DNA of 64,000 nucleotides from DATDAH01 sp963792205 (GCA_963792205.1 CAWBVI010000004.1:372001-436000), one strand, 5' to 3'. Positions 16,677 to 25,906 are shown, counted from the stretch's first letter. Notes: generated from the sequence alone by a model not told the origin. Program-made: numbers and translations.

Positions 16677-17561
16677 CTAGGTCAGGGGCTTGGCGAACCA
16701 GTGGTCGCCGTAGGGCTCGTCGTTGAAGGGTTCGACCTCGACGAAGCCCGCGGCCTGGTAGAGGCTGATGGCCTCGACCAGGGACTCGTTGGTCTCGAGC
16801 CGCAGCTCGCCCACACCCCGCTGCCGGGCGTGGGCCTCCAGCTCGGCGATCATCCGGCGGCCCAGGCCGAGGCCCCGGGCCGTCGGTGAGACCCACATCC
16901 GCTTGACGTCGGCCACCCCGCCGGCGAAGAAGTGCAGTGCCCCACACCCCACCGGCTCGCCGGCGAGCCGGGCGACGAGGAGTAGGCCCTCGGGTTCGAC
17001 CATGTCGGACGGGGCGAACGGCAGTGCTTCGTCGAGGTCGAACCCGGAGGCGAAGCGCTCGTCGATCTCGGCGAAGTAGGCCCCCAGGCAGGCCGCGGCG
17101 TCGGCGCTGGTCGGGTCTTCGACGGTCACCTCGACCAACCCGGCGGTGAGCAGGCGCTCGACCGTGGCCATCGCCTCGAGGAGCTGCGCCCGCCGGCCGT
17201 CGTCGAGCGGCGTGAGCAGCGACCAGGCCAGGGCGTCGCTCTCCTCGTCGAGGCCCACCCACTCGGCTCGACCGGCCTCGGTGAGCCGGACCGACCGCAC
17301 CCGCCGGTCGCCCGGGTCGGGCGCGACCGTGACCAGGCCCTCGGCTTCCAACGAGCGGAGGAGGCGGCTCAGGTACCCGGAGTCGAGACCCAGCCGCGCC
17401 CGCAGGGCCCGGACGTCGGAGCCACCGTCGGCCACCTCCCAGAGCACCCGGGAGGCGCCGAGCGGGCGGCCCCGGGCCAGGTACTCGTCGTCCAGCGCGC
17501 CGATGCGCTGGGTCACGATGCGGTTGAACCGGCGCACGCCGGCCACGGCCCGTACGTCCAT
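16677..17561 (-). CDS. MarR regulator-GNAT acetyltransferase fusion
   Basis: 294 residues. Residues 1-140 are a MarR winged helix (SRVLWEVADGGSDVRALRAR, GYLSRLLRSLEAEGLV, DPGDRRVRSVRLTEAGRA). Residues 150-294 are a GNAT N-acetyltransferase with the acetyl-CoA loop VSPTARGLGLGRRM and the C-terminal NESLVEAISLYQAAGF. Such fusions couple gene control to acetylation of a small molecule; neither target is known. Start ATG 17561 has TAGAGT 7 nt upstream, inside an 18-bp palindrome, so autorepression is likely. Confidence 0.87.
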   Translation of the reverse strand: MDVRAVAGVRRFNRIVTQRIGALDDEYLARGRPLGASRVLWEVADGGSDVRALRARLGLDSGYLSRLLRSLEAEGLVTVAPDPGDRRVRSVRLTEAGRAEWVGLDEESDALAWSLLTPLDDGRRAQLLEAMATVERLLTAGLVEVTVEDPTSADAAACLGAYFAEIDERFASGFDLDEALPFAPSDMVEPEGLLLVARLAGEPVGCGALHFFAGGVADVKRMWVSPTARGLGLGRRMIAELEAHARQRGVGELRLETNESLVEAISLYQAAGFVEVEPFNDEPYGDHWFAKPLT

Positions 17562-17563
17562 TC

Positions 17564-17581
17564 CTCTGACTCTAGTCAGAG
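17564..17581. promoter_or_regulatory. Palindromic operator of the MarR-GNAT gene
   Basis: CTCTGACT-CT-AGTCAGAG, perfect 8-bp arms. It overlaps the presumed -10 box (TAGAGT on the minus strand) and ends 3 bp from the start codon, so binding would block transcription. Confidence 0.7.
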
Positions 17582-17613
17582 AACCTGCCCGGTCAGCGTG
17601 CCCAGCAACAACC

Positions 17614-17663
17614 GTTCTGGCGCCCGATTGAGGCGTTCTGGCGCCCGAATCGGGCGCCAGAAC
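17614..17663. repeat. GTTCTGG-family hairpin, locus 2
   Basis: A 29-nt nearly perfect palindrome at 17635-17663 (14-bp arms beginning GTTCTGGCGCCCGA, one-base centre) is preceded by a second direct copy of GTTCTGGCGCCCGATT at 17614. Either copy can pair with the 3' arm. It sits just after the DUF35 gene stop. Confidence 0.8.
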
Positions 17664-17665
17664 CA

Positions 17666-18073
17666 TCAATCCACGCGTCGCCAGAGGGGGATGTGGGCGC
17701 GCTCGCCGGCGTCGGCGAACCAGACCTGGACCCGGTCGCCGATGCGCACGGCCTCGGGGTCGACATCGGTCACGTTGCCCATCATGCGAGGGCCCTCGTC
17801 GAGCTCGATCATGGCCACGACGTACGGCAGCTCGTCCTTGAAGCCAGGGCCGCCGTACTGGCGGATGATCGTGAACGTGTGCACCGTGCCCGTGCCCGCG
17901 GCGTCGACCAGCACCGGCGTCTGGCCACAGGCGGTACACGCGGCGCGGGGATAGAACTGCCGGTGCCCGCAGGCCGGGCACTCCTGGAAGGTCAGCCGCC
18001 CCTCGAGCGTGGCGTCCCAGAACGGCTTGGTGACGGCATCGACGTAGGGGACGGGCTTCACCCAGTCGCTCAT
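17666..18073 (-). CDS. DUF35 Zn-ribbon/OB-fold protein, partner of the thiolase
   Basis: 135 residues. The rubredoxin-like zinc ribbon is CPACGHRQFYPRAACTACG (residues about 31-49), followed by an OB fold (GTGTVHTFTIIRQ). DUF35 proteins bind the SCPx-like thiolase encoded next to them and open the acyl-CoA channel; in steroid degraders such complexes act as retro-aldolases on the side chain. It overlaps the thiolase gene by ATGA, so the two are translationally coupled, and is the last gene of that pair. Confidence 0.85.
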   Translation of the reverse strand: MSDWVKPVPYVDAVTKPFWDATLEGRLTFQECPACGHRQFYPRAACTACGQTPVLVDAAGTGTVHTFTIIRQYGGPGFKDELPYVVAMIELDEGPRMMGNVTDVDPEAVRIGDRVQVWFADAGERAHIPLWRRVD

Positions 18074-19254
18074 CCCGGCCCTTCCTTGCCGAGCAACACC
18101 ATGCCGATGGCCGACAACCAGCCGCCGGAGCCGGTGGCCAGCGCCACCTCGCAGTCCGGCACCTGCGCCTCGCCGCCCTGGCCCCGCAGCTGGCGGGCGG
18201 CCTCGATGAGCAGGAAGATCCCCCGCATGCCCGGGTGGTTGGAGGAGAGTCCGCCGCCGTCGGTGTTCAGCGGCAGCTTGCCGCCGCGGCGCAGGTGGCC
18301 CTCCTGGACGAACGCGCCGGCCTCGCCCTTGGCGCAGAACCCCATGTCCTCCAACAGGACGGCCACCGTGATGGTGAAGCTGTCGTAGAACTGGATGGTG
18401 TCGACGTCGGCCGGCGTGAGCCCGGCCTCGGCGAACACGTCGGCCGAGACCCGAGCGCCGGCCGAGGTCGTGTAGTCGGGGCATTGCGAGATGTTCCAGT
18501 GGGACTGGGCCCCGCCCGCCCCCAGCACGTAGACGGGCGGCTGGCGCAGGTCGCGGGCACGCTCCTCCGTCGTCAGGAGGACGGCACCCCCGCCATCGGT
18601 GATCACGCAGCAGTCGAGCTTGTGGAGCGGGTCGGCGACCATGCGGGACGACACGACGTCCTCGACGGTCATCGGGTCTCGGTAGCGGGCCAGGGGGTTG
18701 AGCTGGGCGTACTCGCGCACGCCGACGGCGATCTCGGCCAGCTGCTCGGAGGTCGTGCCGAACTCGTGCATGTGGCGCTGGGCGACCATGGCGTAGGCGC
18801 CGACGAGCGAGTTCCCGTACGGCGCCTCGAACTGGTTCGGCCCCGGCACGGCCTGGCCGCCCTGACGCAGCTGGCCGGTGCCCAGCGTCCGCCCCATCCG
18901 GCGGAGCTGATCCGAGCCGTAGGTGATGAGGATCGTGTGCGCCCGGCCGTCGCGGATGGCCGCGGCGGCGTGCTGGACGTGGAACTCGAAGCTCGAGCCA
19001 CCGGTCATCGTCCCGTCGATCCAGCGGTGGTCGATGCCCAGGTACTCGGACATGGTCACGGCGTCGTCGATCATGATCCCGCCGCCACCGGCGGACACGT
19101 AGCCGTCGATGTCGGCCTTGGCCACCCCGCTGTCCTCCAGCACCCGCTGCATGGCGAGCACGTGGTGCTGGACGCTGTCGAGGTCCGGCGCGATGGGGTA
19201 GTCCGACAAGGCGATGCCGGCGATCACCGGCGTCCGATCGGGCCCCAGGCTCAC
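18070..19254 (-). CDS. Thiolase-like lipid-transfer protein / probable steroid aldolase (Ltp2 type)
   Basis: About 394 residues with the thiolase fold of the SCPx/Ltp group: ISQCPDYTTSAG, FYDSFTITVAVLLEDMGFC and LPLNTDGGGLSSNHPGMRG. With DUF35 it probably cleaves a beta-hydroxyacyl-CoA, releasing propionyl- or acetyl-CoA from a steroid or isoprenoid side chain. The exact step is inference. GTG 19254 is preferred because TACGGT lies 8 nt upstream; the ATG at 19278 would overlap the divergent ligase start. Confidence 0.78.
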   Translation of the reverse strand: MSLGPDRTPVIAGIALSDYPIAPDLDSVQHHVLAMQRVLEDSGVAKADIDGYVSAGGGGIMIDDAVTMSEYLGIDHRWIDGTMTGGSSFEFHVQHAAAAIRDGRAHTILITYGSDQLRRMGRTLGTGQLRQGGQAVPGPNQFEAPYGNSLVGAYAMVAQRHMHEFGTTSEQLAEIAVGVREYAQLNPLARYRDPMTVEDVVSSRMVADPLHKLDCCVITDGGGAVLLTTEERARDLRQPPVYVLGAGGAQSHWNISQCPDYTTSAGARVSADVFAEAGLTPADVDTIQFYDSFTITVAVLLEDMGFCAKGEAGAFVQEGHLRRGGKLPLNTDGGGLSSNHPGMRGIFLLIEAARQLRGQGGEAQVPDCEVALATGSGGWLSAIGMVLLGKEGPG

Positions 19255-19276
19255 GGGCGGCGACCGTAGCCGGGCC

Positions 19277-20857
19277 ATGATGATGCCCATGACCGACGCA
19301 GTGGAGCGGTGGTACCCGGGGGCGTGGGCGGCGAAGACGCCGGACCACCCCGCGGTTATCATGGGCGGGTCGGGCGAGGTGGTCACCTACGCCCAGCTCC
19401 ACGAGACGGCGTGCCGGACCGCCAACCTGCTCCACTCGATCGGCCTCCGACCGGGCGACCACATGGCCCTCTGCCTCGAGAACCGGGCCGAGTTCCTGCC
19501 CTTGTGCTGGGGTGCGGTCTACGCCGGCGTGTACCTCACTGCGGCCAGCTCCCGCCTCACGGCAGAGGAGCTGGCGTACATCGTCGAGGACTCCGAGAGC
19601 CGGGTGCTGATCACCTCGCCGGCCAAGGCCGACCAGATGGCCGAGCTGCTCCCCCAGTTCGGCGGACTCGACCTGCTGGCCTCGGTCGGCGGCGCCATCG
19701 ACGGCTTCGAGCCAATGGAGGACCTGCTCGCGGCCCAGTCCGCCGATGAGCCGCCCGACGCCATCGAGGGCCAGGCGATGCTCTACTCCTCAGGCACGAC
19801 CGGCCGACCGAAGGGGGTCAAGGCCCCGCTGCTCGGCGCGCCCCTCGGGACGCCGAACGCGTTGATGACCCTGGTCACGCTGGTGTTCGGTGGCGACGAG
19901 TCGTCGGTGTACCTCTCCCCCGCCCCGCTGTACCACGCGGCCCCGCTCGGCTTCACGATGTCGTTCCTGCGCATCGGGGCCACGGTCGTCGTGATGGAGC
20001 ACTTCGACGCCGCCGAGGCCCTCGCCCTCATCGAGCGCCACGGCGTCACGCAGAGCCAGTGGGTGCCCACGATGTTCGTCCGCCTGCTCAAGCTGCCCGA
20101 GGAGGTGCGCTCGGCCCACGACCTCGGCTCGCTGACGGTGGCGGTCCACGCCGCGGCGCCGTGTCCCGTTCCGATCAAGGAGCAGATGATCGAATGGTGG
20201 GGGCCGGTGATCCACGAGTACTACGCCGGCACCGAGGGCAACGGCTTCTGCTACTGCAACAGCGAGGAGTGGCTGACGCACAAGGGCACCGTCGGGCGGC
20301 CGCTCACGGCGCCGGTCCTGATCCTCGACGAGGAGGGCAACGCCGTGCCCGTCGGCGAGGAGGGGACGATCTGGTTCGGCGCCACCGACGCCGGGCGGGT
20401 CTTCGAGTACCACAACGACCCCGACAAGACCGCGGGCAGCTACCGGGACGACGGCGCCAGCACGCTGGGTGACGTGGGCAAGCTGGACGAGGACGGCTTC
20501 CTCTACCTGACCGACCGCAAGGCCAACATGATCATCTCGGGCGGCGTGAACATCTACCCGCAGGAGACGGAGAACGTCCTCGTCGTGCACCCCAAGGTGG
20601 CTGACGCCGCGGTCATCGGCGTGCCCAACGAGGACTTCGGTGAGGAGGTCAAGGCCGTCGTCCAGCCCATCGACCCCGCCGAGGCCGGCCCGGAGCTGGA
20701 GCGGGAGCTGATCGCCCACTGTCGGGAGCACCTGGCCGACGTCAAGTGCCCCCGCACCGTCGACTTCCGCGACGAACTGCCCCGCCACCCGACCGGCAAG
20801 CTCTACAAGCGGCTGCTCAAGGACGAGTACTGGGCCGGCCACGAGTCACGGATCTGA
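19277..20857 (+). CDS. Acyl-CoA synthetase (FadD family)
   Basis: 526 residues of the ANL superfamily. The P-loop-like motif is YSSGTTGRPKGVK, the YGSTE-equivalent is YAGTEGNGF, the hinge is DRKANMIISGGVNIYPQE, and the catalytic Lys lies in HPTGKLYKR. It makes acyl-AMP then acyl-CoA from a carboxylic acid in the cytoplasm. Its substrate is probably a steroid or related acid, judged only from neighbours. Divergent from the thiolase-DUF35 pair. Several in-frame ATGs lie close together (19277, 19280, 19283, 19289). Confidence 0.85.
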   Translation: MMMPMTDAVERWYPGAWAAKTPDHPAVIMGGSGEVVTYAQLHETACRTANLLHSIGLRPGDHMALCLENRAEFLPLCWGAVYAGVYLTAASSRLTAEELAYIVEDSESRVLITSPAKADQMAELLPQFGGLDLLASVGGAIDGFEPMEDLLAAQSADEPPDAIEGQAMLYSSGTTGRPKGVKAPLLGAPLGTPNALMTLVTLVFGGDESSVYLSPAPLYHAAPLGFTMSFLRIGATVVVMEHFDAAEALALIERHGVTQSQWVPTMFVRLLKLPEEVRSAHDLGSLTVAVHAAAPCPVPIKEQMIEWWGPVIHEYYAGTEGNGFCYCNSEEWLTHKGTVGRPLTAPVLILDEEGNAVPVGEEGTIWFGATDAGRVFEYHNDPDKTAGSYRDDGASTLGDVGKLDEDGFLYLTDRKANMIISGGVNIYPQETENVLVVHPKVADAAVIGVPNEDFGEEVKAVVQPIDPAEAGPELERELIAHCREHLADVKCPRTVDFRDELPRHPTGKLYKRLLKDEYWAGHESRI

Positions 20858-20944
20858 GAGAACCGACTCGACCCCGCCACCTGCAGCGTCGAGTCCTTCA
20901 CCGTCAACGGCGTCGCGTGAGGTCCACGGCCTTGGGCGACCCAG

Positions 20945-20958
20945 TGGAACGTGTTCTA
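20945..20958. promoter_or_regulatory. KstR-like operator upstream of fadD19
   Basis: TGGAACGTGTTCTA fits the published KstR consensus TNNAACNNGTTNNA. It overlaps TAGTTT (20957-20962), which lies 7 nt before the fadD19 ATG and is probably its -10 box, so binding would repress. Confidence 0.8.
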
Positions 20959-20969
20959 GTTTGGGGGGG

Positions 20970-22586
20970 ATGACGGAGACGGGGGCGCGCACGTTCAACC
21001 TGGCCGACCTGTTCGAGCAGGTGGTCGACCGGTTCCCGGACCGGGAGTACCTCGTGGCCGGCGACCAGCGCCGGACCTACGCCGAGATGGAGGCGCGGGC
21101 CAACCGCCTCGCCCACCACCTGGCCGACCACGGCGTCGGGCCGGGCGACCACGTCGGCATCTACGCCCACAACTCGGCGGAGTGGGTCGAGACCCTGTGG
21201 GCCGTCTTCAAGCTGCGGGCGGTCTGGATCAACATCAACTACCGCTACGTCGAGGGCGAGCTCGCCTACCTCTTCGGGAACAGCGACCTGAAGGCCCTCG
21301 TCCACGAGCCCGAGTTCCAGGAGCGGGTCGACGCGTGCCGCGATGCGCTCCCCGAGCTCGAGCACACGCTGGTCATCGGTCCCGAGTACGAAGCGGCGTT
21401 GGCGGCCGCCTCGCCGGAGCGGGACTTCGGCCCCCGCTCCCCCGACGACCTCTACATCCTCTACACCGGCGGCACCACAGGCATGCCCAAGGGCGTGATC
21501 TGGCGCCACGAGGACGTCTTCATGGCCCTCGGCGGCGGCATCGACCCCATGACCAGGGTCCGGGCCACCCAGCCCGAGGACATGCTCGAGCGGGCCACCG
21601 ACTTCCAGATCACCTTCTTCCCCATCGCCCCCCTGATGCACGGGGCCACGCAGTGGGGCGTCATGGGCCAGGCCCTCACCGGGAACAAGGTCGTGCTGGT
21701 GGCCAACTTCGACCCGGAGGAGTGCTGGGACCTCATCCAGCGCGAGGGCATCAACTCGATGATGATCACCGGCGACGCCATGGGCCGTCCCCTGATCGAG
21801 ACCCTGGCCGCCGACCCCGACCGCTTCGACTCGTCGTCGCTCCTGTCCCTCTCGTCCAGTGCCGCGGTCTTCTCGCCGTCGGTGAAGGACCAGTTCTTCG
21901 TCCAGTTCCCCGACCTGATCCTGACCGACGCCATCGGCGCCTCCGAGAGCGGCAACAACGGCATGACCGTCGTGACCAAGGACAACACGGCGATGAAGGG
22001 CGGTCCGACGGTCACCGCCATGCCCGACTCGGTGGTCATCGACGAGGACTTCAACATCGTGCAGCCGGGCTCGGGCGTGATCGGCAAGGTCGCCCGCCAC
22101 GGCAACATCCCGCTCGGCTACCACAAGGACGAGGCCAAGACGGCCGAGACCTTCCTCACCGGGCCCGACGGCACCCGCTACGCGGTGCCCGGCGACTTCG
22201 CCACCGTCGAGGAGGACGGCTCGATCACCCTGCTCGGCCGGGGGTCGGTGTCCATCAACTCTGGCGGCGAGAAGATCTTCCCCGAGGAGGTCGAGGCCGC
22301 GGTGAAGTCCCACCCGGCCGTGTACGACGCCACCGTCATCGGGGTGAAGGACGAGCGGTGGGGCCAGCGGGTGGCGGCCGTGGTGCAGCTCCGGGACGCC
22401 GCCGAGCTGGCCGACATCAAGGACCTCCAGGCCCACTGCCGCACCGAGATCGCCGGCTACAAGGTGCCGCGACAGGTCCACTTCGTCGACGCCGTCGTCC
22501 GGGCCCCATCGGGCAAGCCCGACTACCGATGGGCCGCCGACATCGCTGCGGGCGAGCCCGACCTCGTCGACCAGGCCTTCGCGTAG
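20970..22586 (+). CDS. fadD19: FadD19-like steroid-acyl-CoA synthetase
   Basis: 538 residues. Segments recalled from mycobacterial FadD19 are present: RYVEGELAYLF, SPERDFG, LYTGGTTGMPKGVIWRHED, MHGATQWGV, GRGSVSINSGGEK and the C-terminal GKPDYRWA with the catalytic Lys. FadD19 activates the C26 carboxyl of 3-oxo-cholestenoic acid at the start of side-chain beta-oxidation. The KstR-like operator overlaps its promoter and supports the role. ATG 20970 is preferred over the TTG at 20961, which lies within the -10 box. Confidence 0.85.
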   Translation: MTETGARTFNLADLFEQVVDRFPDREYLVAGDQRRTYAEMEARANRLAHHLADHGVGPGDHVGIYAHNSAEWVETLWAVFKLRAVWININYRYVEGELAYLFGNSDLKALVHEPEFQERVDACRDALPELEHTLVIGPEYEAALAAASPERDFGPRSPDDLYILYTGGTTGMPKGVIWRHEDVFMALGGGIDPMTRVRATQPEDMLERATDFQITFFPIAPLMHGATQWGVMGQALTGNKVVLVANFDPEECWDLIQREGINSMMITGDAMGRPLIETLAADPDRFDSSSLLSLSSSAAVFSPSVKDQFFVQFPDLILTDAIGASESGNNGMTVVTKDNTAMKGGPTVTAMPDSVVIDEDFNIVQPGSGVIGKVARHGNIPLGYHKDEAKTAETFLTGPDGTRYAVPGDFATVEEDGSITLLGRGSVSINSGGEKIFPEEVEAAVKSHPAVYDATVIGVKDERWGQRVAAVVQLRDAAELADIKDLQAHCRTEIAGYKVPRQVHFVDAVVRAPSGKPDYRWAADIAAGEPDLVDQAFA

Positions 22587-22591
22587 GCCCG

Positions 22592-23525
22592 ATGACCGTC
22601 GTCCTCTGCCAGTTCGGCAGGCGGCTGGCGGCCGAGATCGGCGAACGCTGCCCGACGGTCGAGGTCCGGGCCATCGGGACGGGTGATGCCCTGGAGGACG
22701 ATGCCGCCGGCGAGGTCCTCGTGACGTCGCACCACTTCGCCAAGGACCTGCCGGTGCTGGCTGAACGCGGCGTGCGCTGGATCCACAACTTCGGCACGGG
22801 CGTCGACGGCTTTCCGTTCGATCAGTTGACCGACGGCCAGGTGCTCACCTGCTCCCGCGGCGCCGGCGCCGAGCCGATCTCCGAGTGGGTCATCACCCAG
22901 CTCCTGGCCTTCGAGAAGCGGTTGCCGCAGTCGTGGATCACCGAACCACCGGAGCACTGGAACCAAGCCGACCTCGGCAGCCTGGCCGGGAGCCACGTGG
23001 GGATCATCGGCCTCGGGGGCATCGGCGAGGCCGTGGCCCGGCGGGTCCTGCCCTTCGGCGCCGAGGTGCAGGCCTACCGTCGCCGTCCGCTGCCGGCGGC
23101 CGACCCGGGTGTCGAGGTGGTCACCGACCTGCTCGCCATGGCCGAGTGGGCCGACCACCTCGTCGTCACCGCGCCCGCCACCCCCGAGACGCATCACCTC
23201 GTCGGCCCCGCCCTCTTCGAGGTCCTCGGCCCCGGCGCCCACGTCGTCAACATCGCCCGGGGCAGCCCTCATCGACCAGGACGCGCTCCGGGTCGCTCTC
23301 GACGACGGCCGGGTCGCGCTCGCCTCGCTGGACACGGTCGACCCCGAACCGCTGCCCGAGGGCCACTGGCTCTACGCCCACCCGCTGGTCCACCTCAGCC
23401 CCCACATCTCGTGGAGCTCGCCCGGGGGCTACGACCGCATCCTGGGGATCTTCTGCGAGGAGCTGGCCCGCTGGGAGGCGGGCGAACCGCTCCAGAACGT
23501 CGTCGACGCGGAAGCCGGGTACTGA
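22592..23525 (+). pseudogene. D-2-hydroxyacid dehydrogenase, one frameshift
   Basis: About 310 residues when read through one shift. The NAD-binding Rossmann motif is GIIGLGGIGEAVARRV, and VNIARGS is followed, after an extra C in the run 23266-23268, by LIDQDALRVALDDGRVA. The catalytic Glu region EPLPEGH and the His in PHISWSS follow in the new frame. It would reduce or oxidise 2-hydroxy/2-keto acids. The start is 5 bp after the fadD19 stop, so it is co-transcribed. Without the extra C the reading is the canonical NIARGSLID, so an assembly error is a real possibility. Confidence 0.8.
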
Positions 23526-23567
23526 CCTACCCGTCGGAGTCCGGCCGCTCGGAACGATGATGAGGAC

Positions 23568-24086
23568 GTGAGCGATCCGGCAGTGGCGCGACCCGACCAG
23601 GGTCCGGCGCTGCTCGCCCTCTACGACGAGGCGCTGCCCGCGGTCTACGGCTACCTCCTCCGCCGCTGCGGCGACGAGGGGACGGCCGAGGATTTGACGT
23701 CGGAGACCTTCATGGCCGCGGTCGACGGCGTGCAGCGGGCCCGCATACCCGACCTGACCGTCGCCTGGCTCATCGGTGTCGCTCGCCACAAGCTGGTCGA
23801 CCACTGGCGGGCCTCAGCGCGCGAGGACCGGCGCGTGGCTGCGGTCGAGGCCGACGCCGGCCGGGCCGACGCGGTCGACGACTGGGAAGTGACCCTCGAC
23901 GCCGTGCTGGCCCGGGAGGTCTTGGCCGGCCTCGGTCCCCACCACCGGGCTGCGCTCACCCTGCGCTACCTCGACGGCCTCCCCGTCCCCGAGGTGGCCG
24001 GCCACCTCGGTCGGACCATCCACGCGACCGAGGCCCTCCTGGTGCGGGCCCGATCCGCCTTCCGCAAGGGCTACCCCGATGACTGA
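23568..24086 (+). CDS. ECF-type RNA polymerase sigma factor
   Basis: 172 residues. Region 2 is LYDEALPAVYGYLLRRCGDE followed by TAEDLTSETFMAA, and region 4 is LGPHHRAALTLRYLDGLPVP then EVAGHLGRTIHATEALLVRA. It directs RNA polymerase to a small regulon. No classical anti-sigma factor gene is adjacent; the next gene overlaps by 8 bp and carries an N-terminal extension that may take that role. GTG start. Confidence 0.85.
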   Translation: MSDPAVARPDQGPALLALYDEALPAVYGYLLRRCGDEGTAEDLTSETFMAAVDGVQRARIPDLTVAWLIGVARHKLVDHWRASAREDRRVAAVEADAGRADAVDDWEVTLDAVLAREVLAGLGPHHRAALTLRYLDGLPVPEVAGHLGRTIHATEALLVRARSAFRKGYPDD

Positions 24087-24744
24087 TCCCTTCGCCGCCC
24101 TCGCCCTCCCCGCCGAGCCGGTGGACCCCCGCCGGGAGTTCGCCGCCGCCCTCCGGGGCCGGGTGGAGGCCGCCCTCGGCCTCTGGCCTCCCGATCCTGC
24201 CCACCCGCAGAGGAGCACCGCCATGACCACCGACACGACCACCGCCGTGGCCCACGCCGTCACGCCCTACCTGTGCGTCCACGACGCCGTCGCCGCCCTC
24301 GCCTTCTATCGGGATGCCTTCGGGGCCGTCGAGATGTTCCGGGTCGTCGGCGACGACGGCCGCATGGGCCACTGCGAGTTCACCGTCGGCCCGGTGCGGT
24401 TCATGATGGCCGACGAGTTCCCGGAGATCGGCGTGGTCAGCCCCCGCACGCTGGGCGGGACCCCGCTCGCCCTGTACCTGGAGGTGGCCGACGTCGACAC
24501 GCTGCACCAGGCTGCGGTCGACGCCGGGGCCGAGTCCCTGAGCCCACCGGAGGACCAGACCCACGGCAACCGGGTGGCGACCGTCGTCGACCCGTTCGGC
24601 CACCGCTGGATGCTCTCGCAGGCCCTGGAGGACCTGACCTTCGAGGAGTACGCCACCCGGGAGGACACCGACAGCGAGTGGACGGTGCTCCCCGCCGACC
24701 CGCCCGACCCGCCCGACCCGCCCGAGCCGCCCGACGCCGGCTGA
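24079..24744 (+). CDS. VOC (glyoxalase/PhnB-like) protein with N-terminal extension
   Basis: 221 residues. Residues 1-45 (FAALALPAEPVDPRREFAAA...) form an extra segment that recurs in actinobacterial proteins encoded next to ECF sigma factors. Residues 55-200 are one VOC module: TPYLCVHDAVAALAFYRDAF, GHCEFTVGPVRFMMADE and DPFGHRWML. The tail is Pro-Asp rich (DPPDPPDPPEPP). It could detoxify or bind a small molecule and modulate the sigma factor; this is inference from the operon, which overlaps by 8 bp. Confidence 0.78.
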   Translation: MTDPFAALALPAEPVDPRREFAAALRGRVEAALGLWPPDPAHPQRSTAMTTDTTTAVAHAVTPYLCVHDAVAALAFYRDAFGAVEMFRVVGDDGRMGHCEFTVGPVRFMMADEFPEIGVVSPRTLGGTPLALYLEVADVDTLHQAAVDAGAESLSPPEDQTHGNRVATVVDPFGHRWMLSQALEDLTFEEYATREDTDSEWTVLPADPPDPPDPPEPPDAG

Positions 24745-24762
24745 CCACCACCACCGACCGCC

Positions 24763-24811
24763 GTTCTGGGTACTGAGGCTTGTCGAGGGAACAAGCCTCA
24801 GTACCCAGAAC
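24763..24811. repeat. GTTCTGG-family hairpin, locus 3
   Basis: Perfect 21-bp stem, 24763-24783 with 24791-24811, and a 7-nt loop CGAGGGA. This is the most symmetrical member of the family, located between the VOC stop and the next gene in tandem orientation. It is a strong hairpin without a T-run. Confidence 0.9.
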
Positions 24812-24855
24812 CGGATGGCGAGGATGCGGCAAGGCCCGTGCGGCATGCTTGTCCC

Positions 24856-25890
24856 GTGCAGACGGCGGTCGTGTCGCTCACCCCGCGTCCCGTGGCCGAC
24901 TCGGTCGACGAGCTCCTGGCCGACGCCTCGGATCGCCGCCCGTTCCGGTCCGACGACGCCCGGTCCAGCGCCTCGTTCGAGCAGGTCGTCATCGACGGCG
25001 AGCGCTGCATCGTCAAGTACGTCCACCCCGACGGCGACTTCACCATGCGCGTGTCCGGCGACATCGGTTGCCGGCCGCTACGAGCCTGGTCCGCGGGCCT
25101 GATGGACCTGGCTCCCGACCTGATCGACCATGCGCAGCTCGGTGCGGCCCCGTGGGGGCGCAATGGCTGGGGCGCCGCCCTGCTCATGCGCGACCTCGGC
25201 GACGAGCTCGTACCACCCGGCGACGAGCCCGTGACCGAGGAGCGCCACCTGGCCTTCCTCGACCACCTCGCCGGGCTGGCCGCACGGTCGTGGGGCTGGA
25301 AGGACGACCTCGGCCTGCTCCCCCACCACCTCCGCTGGGCGTGGTTCGGCGTCGACCAGCTCGCCGGCGAGGCGGCCCTGGGCTACCCCGAGGCGGTCCC
25401 CCGCATTGCCGACGAGGGTTGGGCGCGCTTCGCTCGGCTGGCACCGGACGACGTCGTCGATGTCGTCACCCAGCTCCGCCACGATCCCGTCCCGCTGTCG
25501 CAAGCGCTGCGGGCCACCCCCCAGTGCTTCCTGCACGGCGACTGGAAGTTCGGCAACCTCGGGACGGCGGCCGACGGGCGCACGGTGCTCATCGACTGGG
25601 CCTATCCGGGCGAAGGACCCATCGGCCACGAGCTGGCCTGGTACCTCGCGCTCAACCGGGCCCGCCTGCCCCCGGGCCACACCAAGGAGTCGAGCATCGA
25701 CGGGTTCCGGGCCTCGCTCGAGGCTCACCAGATCGAGACCGCCGCCTGGTGGGACGATCAGCTCGAGCTGTGTCTGCTCGGCGCCCTGGTCCAGTTCGGC
25801 TGGGAGAAGGCGCTGGGTGACGACGCCGACGCCGCGGCCGAGCTGGCGTGGTGGACCGACGCCGCCCGGGCCGGCGCCCGCCGGCTGTGA
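24856..25890 (+). CDS. Aminoglycoside phosphotransferase (APH)-fold protein
   Basis: About 344 residues with a kinase-like fold. The catalytic loop is CFLHGDWKFGNL (Asp and Asn present) and the magnesium-binding Asp lies in VLIDWAYPGEGP. A Lys in CIVKYVH could bind ATP. Such proteins phosphorylate small hydroxylated molecules and are not necessarily antibiotic-resistance enzymes. GTG 24856 is chosen because a weak CATGCT hexamer lies 6 nt upstream; a GTG at 24838 would precede it. It stands alone after the hairpin. Confidence 0.72.
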   Translation: MQTAVVSLTPRPVADSVDELLADASDRRPFRSDDARSSASFEQVVIDGERCIVKYVHPDGDFTMRVSGDIGCRPLRAWSAGLMDLAPDLIDHAQLGAAPWGRNGWGAALLMRDLGDELVPPGDEPVTEERHLAFLDHLAGLAARSWGWKDDLGLLPHHLRWAWFGVDQLAGEAALGYPEAVPRIADEGWARFARLAPDDVVDVVTQLRHDPVPLSQALRATPQCFLHGDWKFGNLGTAADGRTVLIDWAYPGEGPIGHELAWYLALNRARLPPGHTKESSIDGFRASLEAHQIETAAWWDDQLELCLLGALVQFGWEKALGDDADAAAELAWWTDAARAGARRL

Positions 25891-25906
25891 ACGCGGTCGC
25901 CGGGGG

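Noticed and set aside
24856..25890. Antibiotic-resistance aminoglycoside kinase
   Set aside because: Only the generic kinase-fold motifs are present; nothing links it to resistance.
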